In this document: one piece after another, positions 9,568 to 18,333 of the stretch
Layout of the letters: each line of letters begins with the position of its first letter
Position numbering within the stretch: position 1 is the stretch's first letter
Assembly: GCF_900110575.1 (NCBI RefSeq)
Contig: NZ_FOEF01000020.1
Location: forward strand, 1 to 64,000
Origin: Amycolatopsis saalfeldensis
GTDB taxonomy: Bacteria > Actinomycetota > Actinomycetes > Mycobacteriales > Pseudonocardiaceae
Length of the DNA: 64,000 bases
Direction of reading: 5' to 3'
Translations under genes and position numbers: made by a program
Notes under the pieces: model-generated
What the model saw: the letters and a program-made list of their open reading frames with translations, nothing else
Database searches by the model: none
What the model was told of the DNA's origin: nothing

Positions 9568-9700
9568 GATCCTCCCCTCGCCGCTCCCGGTGACGATACC
9601 GGCCGGACGACGTACGGCGGCGACGTCGGCCGACGGGCGCGAAGACTCCTCCCCTCCGGCTTGGCTGCCAGGCGAAAGCGACCCTCCACAAAGGAAATCG

Positions 9701-11248
9701 ATGAGACGCACACGAAAACTGGCACTGGCGTTCCCGCTCGCGGCGCTGCTGGCGGCCACCGTCGTCCAGCTCGCCCCCGGCGCGTCGGCGGCCGAACCCG
9801 CCTGCGCCGCCGTCCCCGTCTCCGCGCCCGCCGGCGCGAAGATCGAGTCGGTGCTCGCCGAGGCGAAGACCGGGGAGCCCGCCTATTGCGCGATGACCGT
9901 CACGCTCAGCCACCCGGGGGCCGGCGACCACGTCAAGGTCGAGGTCGCGCTGCCGCTGACCGGGTGGACCGGGCGGCTCCAGGCCGTCGGCGGGAGCGCG
10001 TACGCCGCCGGCGACTTCGGCGCGCCGCTGGTGCAAGCGGTCAAGGACGGCTACAGCGGGGTGACGACCGACGCCGGGGTGCTGACCGAGCTCGACACCT
10101 CGTGGGCGCTGACCGCTCCCGGCCGGGTGAACGGGCCGCTGCTGACGAACTTCGCCACCCGCTCGGTGCACGAGGCCGCGCTGATCGGCAAGGACGTCAC
10201 CCAGCGGTTCTACCACCGGCCGGTGACGTACTCGTACTGGAACGGCTGCTCGACCGGCGGCCGCCAGGGCTATTCCGAGGCACAGGACTACGCGGCCGAC
10301 TTCGACGGCATCCTGGCGGACGCGCCGGCGGTGCACTGGGCCCAGTTCGCGGTGGCGACCCTCTGGCCGCAGACCGTGATGAACTCCGAGCACGACTTCC
10401 CGAGCAGCTGCGTCTTCACCGCGTTCCGGCAAGCCGCGATCAAGGCGTGCGACGCGCAGGACGGCGTCACGAACGGCGTCATCGACCGGCCGGACGAGTG
10501 CGGCTACGACCCGCGTGGCCTGATCGGCACCAAGGTCGCCTGTGAGGGCAAGGAGTTCACCGTCACGGCCGAGGACGCCGACGTCATGCGCAAGATCTGG
10601 GCCGGGCCCACCGACGAACGCGGCCGGAAGCTGTGGGACGGCCTCCCGAAGGGCGCGGATTTCAGCTGGCTGGCCGGCACCGGCGACAGCCCGTACGCCA
10701 CCGGTTTCCCGGTGGCCGTCCACTGGGTGCAGTCGTTTGTGGCCAAGCAGGCCGACTTCGACGTCTCGAAGCTGACCTACGCCGGGTTCGCCGAGGTGTT
10801 CCGCCAGTCGGTGCGGGAGTACGACGACGTCATCGGCACGGCCGACCCGGACCTCTCGGCGTTCCGGCGGGCCGGGGGCAAGCTCCTGACCTACGTCGGC
10901 ACGGACGACCAGCTCATCCCGCCCGGCGGGACCCTGGCCTACCGCGCCGAGGTCGAGCGCACGATGGGCGGTTCCCAGCGGGTGAACGACTTCTACCGGC
11001 TCTTCCTCGCCCCCGGCGTGGAGCACTGCGGCGGCGGCGCGGGCGCGGTGCCCTCGAACCCGCTCGGCGCGCTGGTCGGCTGGGTCGAGCACGGGAGGGC
11101 GCCGGCCACCCTGGCGGCCGTGACCACGGACGGGAAGCAGACCCGCGACCTGTGCGCGTATCCCCGGACCTCGCGCTACACCGGCCACGGCGACCCGGCT
11201 GTCGCGTCGAGCTACCGCTGCCGGTGGCCAGCGGCGCCTGTGTCCTGA
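9701..11248 (+). CDS. Secreted tannase/feruloyl esterase family protein
   Basis: 515 residues. ATG 9701 begins a clear signal peptide (RRTRKLALAFPLAALLAA... to about residue 32). The family's CS-D-HC motif is present: the nucleophile in WNGCSTGGRQGY, the acid in YVGTDDQLIP, and the His with its paired Cys in APGVEHCGGG. These enzymes cleave ester bonds of gallate or hydroxycinnamate conjugates outside the cell. Together with the rhamnosidase this suggests plant phenolic glycoside breakdown (inference). It is divergently arranged with the LuxR regulator. Confidence 0.88.
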   Translation: MRRTRKLALAFPLAALLAATVVQLAPGASAAEPACAAVPVSAPAGAKIESVLAEAKTGEPAYCAMTVTLSHPGAGDHVKVEVALPLTGWTGRLQAVGGSAYAAGDFGAPLVQAVKDGYSGVTTDAGVLTELDTSWALTAPGRVNGPLLTNFATRSVHEAALIGKDVTQRFYHRPVTYSYWNGCSTGGRQGYSEAQDYAADFDGILADAPAVHWAQFAVATLWPQTVMNSEHDFPSSCVFTAFRQAAIKACDAQDGVTNGVIDRPDECGYDPRGLIGTKVACEGKEFTVTAEDADVMRKIWAGPTDERGRKLWDGLPKGADFSWLAGTGDSPYATGFPVAVHWVQSFVAKQADFDVSKLTYAGFAEVFRQSVREYDDVIGTADPDLSAFRRAGGKLLTYVGTDDQLIPPGGTLAYRAEVERTMGGSQRVNDFYRLFLAPGVEHCGGGAGAVPSNPLGALVGWVEHGRAPATLAAVTTDGKQTRDLCAYPRTSRYTGHGDPAVASSYRCRWPAAPVS

Positions 11249-11494
11249 GTGGACAGTCGTCCTTGGCCGGCGCCACCGCACTCGTTGCCGGGCTGGACGC
11301 CTGGGACGTGCGCAGTCTGCGCGTTTGCCAGGTTCGGCTCTGATGGGCGCGCGGGCCGCGGCTCCGGGTGGCATACTGCTGTTACGCCATCCGGACCTCG
11401 TGGTGTGCAAATCCCACGGTGGCGGACGGTGTTCGATACGAATCGCCGCCGGCCGCACACAGCCCAGGGCCTCCGCGCACGGAGGGAGCGGATC

Positions 11495-11749
11495 ATGTCC
11501 ATCGACGCGACAGCACGCACCGCGCCACGATACGGGCACGCGGTCGGCTGCCGCACCGTTGCCGAGCTCGAGGCCCGGCTGTCCTGCCCGGTCGTGCACG
11601 TCGATCCGGGGACGGGGATGAGCCACGCTCTCGATGAACACCTCGCGGCGGGGTTCGACATCGAAAGCGCATCGGACGGCTGGGTGGTGCTGCGCCGGGC
11701 AAGCGTCCGCTTCGTTCTCGCCGTCACCGCCCGTGGGGCTGTCCGTTGA
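11495..11749 (+). CDS. Small hypothetical protein
   Basis: An 84-residue reading frame with ATG 11495 behind GGAGGGAGCGG. The composition is that of a soluble mixed alpha/beta protein (e.g. SCPVVHVDPGTGMSHALDEH). I recognise no domain. It stands alone between the esterase and a convergent STAS gene. The good ribosome site is the main support. Confidence 0.5.
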   Translation: MSIDATARTAPRYGHAVGCRTVAELEARLSCPVVHVDPGTGMSHALDEHLAAGFDIESASDGWVVLRRASVRFVLAVTARGAVR

Positions 11750-11920
11750 TCACGTCGATCTCGGCCGGGGATCGCGGGAGTTCTGTTTTCAGAAAGTAAT
11801 TTCGCGCGCGGAAGGGCCGTAGCGTCCCGGGGGCGAGGCGCCACGGCCCCCCGTTCCCTCTTGCCCGTCACGGATTCCGGCGCGGTCCCGGTATATCCAC
11901 AATGGACTTGAGGGCCCGGG

Positions 11921-12328
11921 TCAGGTCGCCAGCGCCGCCCGGACACTGGGGAAGTTGACCAGGGAGTGGAAGGCGCTGGTGACCAGCAGCGCGCGCCGGG
12001 CGGGCCCGTTCAGCCCGGCCACGATCCGCAAGGTGGTGTGGTGCGCCGCGGCGCCTCCGGTGAAGGCGTCGAGCGCGCGAACGCCCGAGACGCCGAGGAA
12101 GGTCACTCTCGTCAGGTCGAGCACGATGATCGAAGAACCGCCCGCCGCCAGCGAGGAGGCCAGCCGCAGCATGAGGTCGCGCACCGTGTTCGCATCGATG
12201 TCCCCGGTGACCGACCAGACGTCAGTAGCGGGGAGCTCTTTCGGTGGCGAGGGAATCTCGTGCTCGACCTGCTGCGGAATAGGGGACTGCTGGGCGGGGT
12301 ACTGGATGTGGTGAACCTTGGTGGCCAC
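11921..12328 (-). CDS. STAS-domain anti-sigma factor antagonist (paralogue of the gene at 23855)
   Basis: 135 residues from GTG 12328, chosen because AGGAG stands 6 bases upstream and because the paralogue at 23855-24265 begins the same way (VATKVHHIQYPAQQ here, VATRVHRIRYPVQQ there). The STAS fold is seen in VWSVTGDIDANTVRDLMLRLA, IIVLDLTRVTFLGVSGVRALD and a C-terminal helix. The usual phosphorylatable Ser lies in GVSGV. Such proteins bind anti-sigma kinases in partner-switching cascades; the partner is not in the window. The upstream DNA is also shared with the paralogue. Confidence 0.85.
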   Translation of the reverse strand: MATKVHHIQYPAQQSPIPQQVEHEIPSPPKELPATDVWSVTGDIDANTVRDLMLRLASSLAAGGSSIIVLDLTRVTFLGVSGVRALDAFTGGAAAHHTTLRIVAGLNGPARRALLVTSAFHSLVNFPSVRAALAT

Positions 12329-12390
12329 GACCGTCTCCTGGTTTCCACCTGGCGCGGCGGCGGCCATCGCGCAGGTGAACGGGAAGGGAT

Positions 12391-12448
12391 CGTCGAAGGC
12401 GCGGATTCCAGGCACATGCCGACGGCTTGCCCAACCCACTGTAACGCC
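12391..12448 (-). repeat. 58-bp upstream element shared with the second STAS gene (copy 1)
   Basis: This stretch, 63-120 bases before the STAS start, matches 24348-24405 at 54 of 58 positions by eye, with no gaps. It is not in a shared coding frame with the STAS domain, so the conservation suggests a promoter or leader element co-duplicated with the gene. Confidence 0.7.
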
Positions 12449-12490
12449 CAGCCCCGCCCCGGGCCAGGGCTGGCGGAACCACGTTTTCAG

Positions 12491-12577
12491 TCAGCCGAAG
12501 AGCGACAGGGCCCGGGCCACGAAGAACGCCGCCACAGCGGCCACGAGGACGACCAGCCCGACCACCCGCGAGGGCAT
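12491..12577 (-). CDS. Possible 28-residue single-span membrane peptide
   Basis: A short frame, MPSRVVGLVVLVAAVAAFF followed by VARALSLFG, looks like one transmembrane helix. No convincing ribosome site precedes ATG 12577, and a longer version with a basic N-terminus is possible, so this is tentative. The following 12578-12971 holds no gene that I can support, only a 12-bp palindrome at 12946-12957. Confidence 0.28.
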   Translation of the reverse strand: MPSRVVGLVVLVAAVAAFFVARALSLFG

Positions 12578-12971
12578 CGGCGGAGGGTGGGACAGGCGGA
12601 GGTCTGGCCGGGAGCCATTGCCGGCCGCGCCGGTCCGGCCGGGCCTGCGGCTGCCGTGCCTGACATGAACCGCGGAAGCGCTACGGCTGGCCCGCCCGCC
12701 GTGTCGGGGGCCGCGGCTCACCCGAGCGGGGCGGTCCACGGCGGTCCGGCGCGAACGCGGCACAGGCGGCGCTGGCCCGGGCCGGTCACCTGGGCGGCGC
12801 GCCACGGTGGTCCGCGCTGCGAACCGCGCGGTCTACGGCTGATCCCGGACTGGCCGCCCCTGGGTGGCCCGGCCGCATTCGCGCGTGCGTGCAGCGGATC
12901 AGGCCGTCGAGCTTCAGTCCACTGTGTCCAGTAGGTGCCGGCGGTCCACGGCCGTGGGGTGCGGGCATACC

Positions 12972-14270
12972 TCAGCCGCCCACTTCGCCGGCCGACGGGC
13001 GCCCGGGGTCCCCGCTGGCCGGCAGGTGGCCGCCGAGGTCTTCGATCCGGCGCATGACGGGTTCGGCGAGGATGCCGTGGACCACGACGGAGAGCGCGAC
13101 GGCGAGGGCGCCGACCCGCCACAGCACGTCCTGCCCTGGCACGGGAAAGCGTTCGAGGGCGTAGGCGAGGTAGAAGATCGTGCCGATCCCGCGCACGCCG
13201 AAGAACGCGATCGCACCGGTGGAGTGCCGCCCGGCCGACGAGCCGAGCAGAGCCAGCCAGCCCAGCACCGGGCGCACCACGAGCACCGCGACCCCGGCCA
13301 GCAGCAGTTCGACGGGGGAGAAGCCGCGCAGCAGCCCGTCGCCGAGGGCCAGGCCGAGCCCGAGCAGCGCGATCGCGACGAACAGCCGTTCCAGCTGGCG
13401 GCCGAAGGAGTGCAGGACCTCGTGGTAGTCGTGGGACCGCTCCTCGGTGCGGACCGCGACGGCGGCGACGAACACGGCCACGAAACCGTTGCCGTGCAGG
13501 AGTTCCGAGAGGGCGTAGGGCAGGAATGCCAGCGCGAGCAACATGAGCCCGTCGGTGTAGTCGGCCAGCCGGAACCGCGAGGACGAGGTGCGGAACATCG
13601 CCCATCCCAGCAGCCGCCCGGCGCCGAGCCCGACCAGCGCCCCGATGCCGACCGGCAGCACCAGGTCGACCAGGACCCAGCCGAGGTCGAGCTGAGGGCG
13701 CTGCCCGGCCAGCGCCAGGGCCAGGAGGACGAACGGCATGGTGAGCCCGTCGTTGAGCCCGGCTTCGATGGTGAGCGTGGAGCGGATCTCGTTGTCGCGC
13801 GCCAGTTCCCGCTCGACGTCGGGGGAGGGCACACCGACCTCGCCGGCCAGCACCGGGTCGGTCGGCGCCAGCACCGCGCCCAGCAGGATCGCGACGGCCG
13901 GGGTGAGCGCCAGCCACCACCAGCCGAGCACCGCGACGACGGCGATCATCACCGGCATCGTGATGCCGAGCAGCCGCCAGGCCGAGGACCAGCGCCGGAA
14001 CCCGAACGGCCGGTCCACCGAGAGCCCGGCCCCGGCCAGTGAAACCAGGATGCCCAGCTGGGCGAACGATTCGACCCCGGACAGGTGCGCGACGGGATCG
14101 GCCCAGCCGTTGCCGTAGGGCGCCGGCAGGGGCAGCAGCCCGAGCACGGTACCGGCGATCAGCATCACCAGCGGCGTGGAGAACGGCCGTTCGGCCACCA
14201 GCTTCGGCAGCACGGCCGCGGCGAGCGCGAGCAGCCCGGCGACACCGAAGAGGACGGTCAATGTGGACAC
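12972..14270 (-). CDS. Na+/H+ antiporter, CPA1/NhaP-type
   Basis: 432 residues with about 12 hydrophobic segments. GTG 14270 starts the first one (STLTVLFGVAGLLALAAAVLP); the open frame upstream encodes a hemerythrin scrap rather than this protein. The family ion-site motifs are visible: APTDPVLAGEV and IEAGLNDGLTMPFVLL. A C-terminal DLGGHLPASG tail follows the last helix. It would exchange cytoplasmic Na+ or K+ for protons. The gene is alone on the minus strand and divergent from a STAS gene. Confidence 0.88.
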   Translation of the reverse strand: MSTLTVLFGVAGLLALAAAVLPKLVAERPFSTPLVMLIAGTVLGLLPLPAPYGNGWADPVAHLSGVESFAQLGILVSLAGAGLSVDRPFGFRRWSSAWRLLGITMPVMIAVVAVLGWWWLALTPAVAILLGAVLAPTDPVLAGEVGVPSPDVERELARDNEIRSTLTIEAGLNDGLTMPFVLLALALAGQRPQLDLGWVLVDLVLPVGIGALVGLGAGRLLGWAMFRTSSSRFRLADYTDGLMLLALAFLPYALSELLHGNGFVAVFVAAVAVRTEERSHDYHEVLHSFGRQLERLFVAIALLGLGLALGDGLLRGFSPVELLLAGVAVLVVRPVLGWLALLGSSAGRHSTGAIAFFGVRGIGTIFYLAYALERFPVPGQDVLWRVGALAVALSVVVHGILAEPVMRRIEDLGGHLPASGDPGRPSAGEVGG

Positions 14271-14377
14271 CGCTGCACCTGCTGATCTTCCCGGGGACCC
14301 GGCTCGGCGGATACCCCCGGGGCCGCGGCGCGAAACCCGGTGGCACCGGCCCGCAGCCGGGGTTGCTTCGCGGCGCT

Positions 14378-14510
14378 GCCGATCTCCAGCGGTTCGGTCG
14401 GGAGCGTCCTGCCGCAGCTGCCGCAGCCGCTTGCGCCCCATCGCCTCGCGGACGTCCGGGAACCAGCCGTCCTCTTCCTCGCCGACGTGGCGGGGTAGTC
14501 GCGCGGTGGC
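14378..14510 (-). pseudogene. Hemerythrin-domain C-terminal remnant
   Basis: In the frame that runs into the antiporter gene, the segment HVGEEEDGWFPDVREAM then GRKRLRQL matches the end of hemerythrin-like proteins (H-x-x-E-E-E ... FP.VRE). The N-terminal iron-ligand helices are missing, and no start or stop frames it as a protein. The rest of 14271-14760 shows no gene. Confidence 0.4.
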
Positions 14511-14760
14511 CCAACCACGTCGGAAAGCGGTACGGTGGTGGCGCCCCTCGCCGAGAGTGCCCAGATCTCGCTCTCACGACGATCGTCCCTTCGTCAGCCG
14601 AGCTCGATCGAAGCACCCGCCACGCCGGGTCGCCTGCCCCCGTGGCGTCGATCGGCCAGGTCAGGAGCACCTCGTGGAATCACCGGGATACGTCGTCGAC
14701 CGTCATCTCCGCCCCGCACCTGGTCCCCGGCGCGGCCTCACGCCGGGGGAGGCCGCAGCG

Positions 14761-15177
14761 ATGCGGCTGGCCGCGCCCTGGGCGCCGCTGCCCCTCGCAC
14801 TGGTCGCGTGCGAGACCGCCAGCGACCATGAATCGGCCCTGCTGACCGTGTGGCAGCACGGGGATTCACTCGTCATCGAGGCGGCCGGTGAAATAGATCA
14901 GCAGAACGTCGCGGAACTGGACCACGCCCTCAGCTGGGCGGCGGAGGAACAACCCCGTTCGGCCGTGGTCGACCTGTCGCGGGTGTGGTTCCTGAGCTGC
15001 GCGGCGCTGGGCGCCCTGGTCGCGGCGTACACCCGGGCCCCGAACCCCGCCTGGCTGCGGGTGGTCGCGACGGGCCGAGCCACCCTGCGACCGTTGCGGC
15101 TGACCGGGCTGGACCAGTCCCTCGCCGTGTACGACTCCGTCGCGACCGCACTCGGCACGGTCGCCGGCCGGCCCTGA
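14761..15177 (+). CDS. STAS-domain protein (anti-sigma antagonist-like)
   Basis: 138 residues; ATG 14761 with GGGGGAGG about 9 bases before it. After an N-terminal extension (MRLAAPWAPLPLALVACETAS) the STAS core appears: LLTVWQHGDSLVIEAAGEID, SAVVDLSRVWFLSCAALGAL, ending in LRLTGLDQSLAVYDSV. The phosphorylation Ser position is in FLSCAAL. It is more distant from the paralogous pair at 11921 and 23855. The partner kinase is unknown. Confidence 0.8.
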   Translation: MRLAAPWAPLPLALVACETASDHESALLTVWQHGDSLVIEAAGEIDQQNVAELDHALSWAAEEQPRSAVVDLSRVWFLSCAALGALVAAYTRAPNPAWLRVVATGRATLRPLRLTGLDQSLAVYDSVATALGTVAGRP

Positions 15178-15204
15178 CCGTCCATTTCGGAGGGACGATT
15201 GTCG

Positions 15205-15220
15205 TTTGCCCGCGGGCAAA
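15205..15220. promoter_or_regulatory. 16-bp perfect palindrome, candidate operator
   Basis: TTTGCCCGCGGGCAAA is fully self-complementary with no loop, 60 bases before the VOC gene. A CATAAT box (about 15269-15274) sits between it and ATG 15281. It fits a dimeric repressor site, but the regulator is unknown. Confidence 0.45.
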
Positions 15221-15280
15221 AACAAGTGACAAGGAAGTAATCGTGCTGCGGGAATCCTTTGGCAGGCGCATAATGAAGAC

Positions 15281-15697
15281 ATGCCCATTCCCACGCACGC
15301 TTTCGCCCACGTCCGCCTGACCGTCACCGACATCGATCGATCGCGGGCGTTTTACGAGGATGTCTTCGGCCTGCCGGTGGCGTTCGAGTTGCCGGCGGAC
15401 GCCGACGAAGAGACGAAAAAGCAACTCTGGTTCCTCTTCGGCGGGGTGATCTACAAGCTCGGGGACTCGTTGCTGGGACTGCGTCCGGTCAGCGACGACA
15501 CCTTCACCGAAGACCGCACCGGGCTCGACCATGTGAGCTTCGCGGTGAATTCCCGCGCGGAGCTCGACTCGGCCGCGTCGCTGCTCGATGCGCGGGGCAT
15601 CGAGCACGGTGGCGTCAAGGACATCGGAGCCGGCTACATCGTGGAGTTCCGCGATCCGGACAACATCGCGTTGGAACTGTTCGCCCCCAAGGGATAA
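15281..15697 (+). CDS. VOC-superfamily (glyoxalase/dioxygenase fold) protein
   Basis: 138 residues with two beta-alpha-beta-beta-beta modules: FAHVRLTVTDIDRSRAFYEDVFG at the start and GLDHVSFAVNSRAELDSAASLL in the second half. The possible metal ligands are His in AHVRL, His in LDHVSF and Glu in IALELF. The function in this superfamily ranges from lactoylglutathione lyase to antibiotic-binding; nothing here decides. A palindrome and a -10-like box precede it. Confidence 0.8.
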   Translation: MPIPTHAFAHVRLTVTDIDRSRAFYEDVFGLPVAFELPADADEETKKQLWFLFGGVIYKLGDSLLGLRPVSDDTFTEDRTGLDHVSFAVNSRAELDSAASLLDARGIEHGGVKDIGAGYIVEFRDPDNIALELFAPKG

Positions 15698-15848
15698 CCC
15701 GCTCGCGGTCGCCGAGCGAGACGGGCGGGGTCCGCCCCGGGCGTCCACGCGGCTCACGCCATCCTCGCCGAAACTCAGAACGCGCCGGTGTGGCCGGACG
15801 AAGGACGCTGCTCGCCCGCTCCGGCGAGCAGCTTTCGGTTCCGGGTGG

Positions 15849-16601
15849 TCAGTGTTGCCGCTGGGCGAGGATGGCGGTGAGGTCGGCGGTGCCTTCGGTG
15901 ACGGCGCGGGAGACGTCGGTGAGGCGTTGGTGGTGGGTGCGGACGTAGGCGCGCAGCCGGATGAAAGCCTCGTCCATCGAGATACCCCCGCGTTCGGCGA
16001 GCACCCCCTTGGCCTGCTCGATCGCGACGCGGCTGTTCAGCGCCGTCTGCAGCTGCCCGGAGAGCCGGTCTCCCTGTTCGATCGTGCGTTGCTGCAGGAT
16101 GCCGATGGTGGCGATGTCCGCGAAGGCCTGACCGAGTTCGAGGGTGTCGGGCGCCGGACCGCCGGGTTCGGCGTCAAGCAGGGTCAGGACGCCGATGACC
16201 TGTTCGCGCAGCCGCATGGGCAGCGCCTGTGCGGCGTGGTAGCCGCATTCGTGGGCGGCGGCGGTGAAGGTGGGCCAGCGCTGGCTCTCGGCCTGCAAAT
16301 CGGCGCAGAGCACGGGCACGCCGGTGCGGGCACAGCCGATGCACGGGCCCTCCTCGGTTTGCACCGCGAACAGCTCCAGCAGTTCCGCCCGCTGCGTGGA
16401 AGTAGCCGCGACGTGCAGCGAGCCGTCCTGGTCCAGGAGGATCACGCTGGCCGCGGAGACGCCGAGCAGGCCGACGCACTGTTCGACGAGCATGGTGAGG
16501 AAGTCGGCGACCAGCGTGTCGGCGAGTTCGACGAAGGTGCGCGACACCTGCCGCTCCCGGTCGCGGAGCTGCCCTGTGTGCGTTTCCAGGCTGGGGCTCA
16601 T
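15849..16601 (-). CDS. GAF-ANTAR RNA-binding antiterminator regulator
   Basis: 250 residues. The N-terminal GAF sensor (about 20-165) has the family sequence EEGPCIGCARTGVPVLCADL; the C-terminal ANTAR three-helix domain (about 190-245) has LNSRVAIEQAKGVLAERGGISMDEAF and LRAYVRTHHQRLTDVSRAV. ANTAR domains bind paired hairpins in leader RNAs and prevent termination (family knowledge). It is one of three such proteins within 4 kb. Neither its ligand nor its RNA target is visible. Confidence 0.88.
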   Translation of the reverse strand: MSPSLETHTGQLRDRERQVSRTFVELADTLVADFLTMLVEQCVGLLGVSAASVILLDQDGSLHVAATSTQRAELLELFAVQTEEGPCIGCARTGVPVLCADLQAESQRWPTFTAAAHECGYHAAQALPMRLREQVIGVLTLLDAEPGGPAPDTLELGQAFADIATIGILQQRTIEQGDRLSGQLQTALNSRVAIEQAKGVLAERGGISMDEAFIRLRAYVRTHHQRLTDVSRAVTEGTADLTAILAQRQH

Positions 16602-17193
16602 GGCTGAGGGTGCTCTCCTTCCGAGGTCGCGAGCTGGTGTGTTCTCGCGAGGGGGCTGGTGACCAGGGGCCGGTCCGACGAAGCGTTGGCAGTGCGTGCG
16701 CCGCGCCGAACTGTGGCCCGACCCGATCGTACTGACCGACCGGGTCTTGTGGGGTCTCGCGGTCGGTCGGTACCCGGCGGCGTCGCTGCTGCGGGAGGCG
16801 AAGTGACGGCCGTGGCCTTGGTGGGCTTCGCGCGCCCGAAGTCCAGGGTCTCCGGGTGGTTCAGCGGGGGCGCGCTCATGCGCCTTCGTCCACGGCCGTC
16901 GCGAAGCCGGGGGCCTGGGACCGCGACGGCGTGGTCAAGCGTTTCGCACGCGGCTGCTGCCACGATTTCCGCGACCTCAAGTGGCGCGGCGGACACGCTT
17001 CGGCTGCATTCCGGCTTCTTCCGCGAAGCGGGCCCGGCAGGGGCACTTCGGCATCCGCGTCCATAATCGGTATTCGACGCCCGGCCACCCGTGGATGGGC
17101 GCCGAGGCGTGCCGGCCGGACAGTTTCCTCAGGGAGGCCGCGACCAGGTCGGCACCGTCGGCAAGGGCGTCCGGGCAGCGACGGGCCGGGCCG
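16602..17193. other. 592-base stretch without a supportable gene
   Basis: Open frames exist on both strands, but none has a convincing start, composition or domain. A short plus-strand frame ending at about 16806 (VLWGLAVGRYPAASLLREAK) reads like a natural C-terminus and might be a gene scrap. Otherwise I see nothing in it. Confidence 0.4.
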
Positions 17194-18210
17194 TCAGCCG
17201 AGGTCGTCGGGGAGGAGACCGCGTTCGCCGTCGCGTCGTGGCGAGGGGGTGCGGCCTGGCCGGAGCTTGCGGGCGAGCCGGTCCTGGCGGGGCCAGCGCA
17301 CGTCCGCGGCCCAGCCGAGCTGTTCGAACCAGCGGATGATCCGGGCGGACATGTCCAGCTGCCCGCGGCGGACGCCGTGGCGGGCACCGGTCGGGTCGGC
17401 GTGGTGGGAGTTGTGCCAGGACTCGCCCATCGAGGCGATGGCCAGTGGCCAGAAGTTCGCCGACCTGTCGCGGGCGGCGTAGGGGCGGTCGCCGATCATG
17501 TGGCACAACGAGTTCACCGACCACGTGACGTGGTGGAGCACGGCGACGCGGACCAGACCGGCCCAGAAGAACGCCGTCAGCGCGCCCCACCAGCTCATCG
17601 TGGCCAACCCGCCCAGCACCGCCGGAGCGAGCAGGGTGACCACGGTCAGGACGGGGAACAGCTTGTTCACCGTGACGATGTCGGTGTCGTCGAGAAGGTC
17701 CGGGGCGAAGCGGTGGGCGTTGGTCTGTTCGCGCTGGAACAGCCAGCCCATGTGCGCGTGCCAGAAGCCCTTGGCCAGTGCGGCGGGGCTGGTGCCGAAG
17801 CGCCAGGGGGAGTGCGGGTCGCCGTCGCGGTCGGCGTAGGCGTGGTGACGGCGGTGGTCGGCCACCCAGTCGATCACCGGGCCTTGCATGGACATGCTGC
17901 CGGCGACGGCGAGCGCGATCCGCAGACCGCGGCCGGCCTTGAAGGCACCGTGGGTGAAATACCGGTGGAACCCGATCGTCACGCCGAAACCGGTGAGGAA
18001 GTAGAAGCCGGCTGCGAGACCGAGGTCGAGCCAGCTCAGACCCCAGCCCCAGGCGAACGGGACGGCGACGGACACCGCGATCAGCGGCACCACCACGAAG
18101 AGTTTCACCAGGAAGCCTTCGGTGGCGGACTGTCGGCCGGCGAGCATCGGTTCGGCGGCGGGCCGGGGGCCGGCACCCGGGCGTTGCATCGTGCTGTGCG
18201 TCATCGTCAC
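17194..18210 (-). CDS. Acyl-CoA (stearoyl-CoA delta-9 type) desaturase
   Basis: 338 residues; starts GTG 18210 or ATG 18204, both near GGAG. The three diiron histidine boxes are HRYFTH (about 85), DHRRHH (about 120) and ESWHNSHH (about 260), with four membrane-spanning stretches between them. It would introduce a cis double bond in fatty acyl-CoA at the membrane. It sits between two GAF-ANTAR genes on the same strand; the second desaturase, of a different type, is 2.6 kb downstream on the other strand. Confidence 0.92.
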   Translation of the reverse strand: MTMTHSTMQRPGAGPRPAAEPMLAGRQSATEGFLVKLFVVVPLIAVSVAVPFAWGWGLSWLDLGLAAGFYFLTGFGVTIGFHRYFTHGAFKAGRGLRIALAVAGSMSMQGPVIDWVADHRRHHAYADRDGDPHSPWRFGTSPAALAKGFWHAHMGWLFQREQTNAHRFAPDLLDDTDIVTVNKLFPVLTVVTLLAPAVLGGLATMSWWGALTAFFWAGLVRVAVLHHVTWSVNSLCHMIGDRPYAARDRSANFWPLAIASMGESWHNSHHADPTGARHGVRRGQLDMSARIIRWFEQLGWAADVRWPRQDRLARKLRPGRTPSPRRDGERGLLPDDLG

Positions 18211-18333
18211 GTACTCCGGAGGCGGGTGTCGGTCGCCTGGGGCCGGGGCGATTCACCGGGAGGATTCACCGCCGGGCGGCCGTCCAAACATCGGCGGCGG
18301 ACAGTCCTGGCCTGCGTTTCGTGAGGCCGCGCG

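Noticed and set aside
9476..11641. 721-codon minus-strand frame opposite the tannase-family gene
   Set aside because: Shadow; the plus-strand gene has a signal peptide and the complete CS-D-HC motif.
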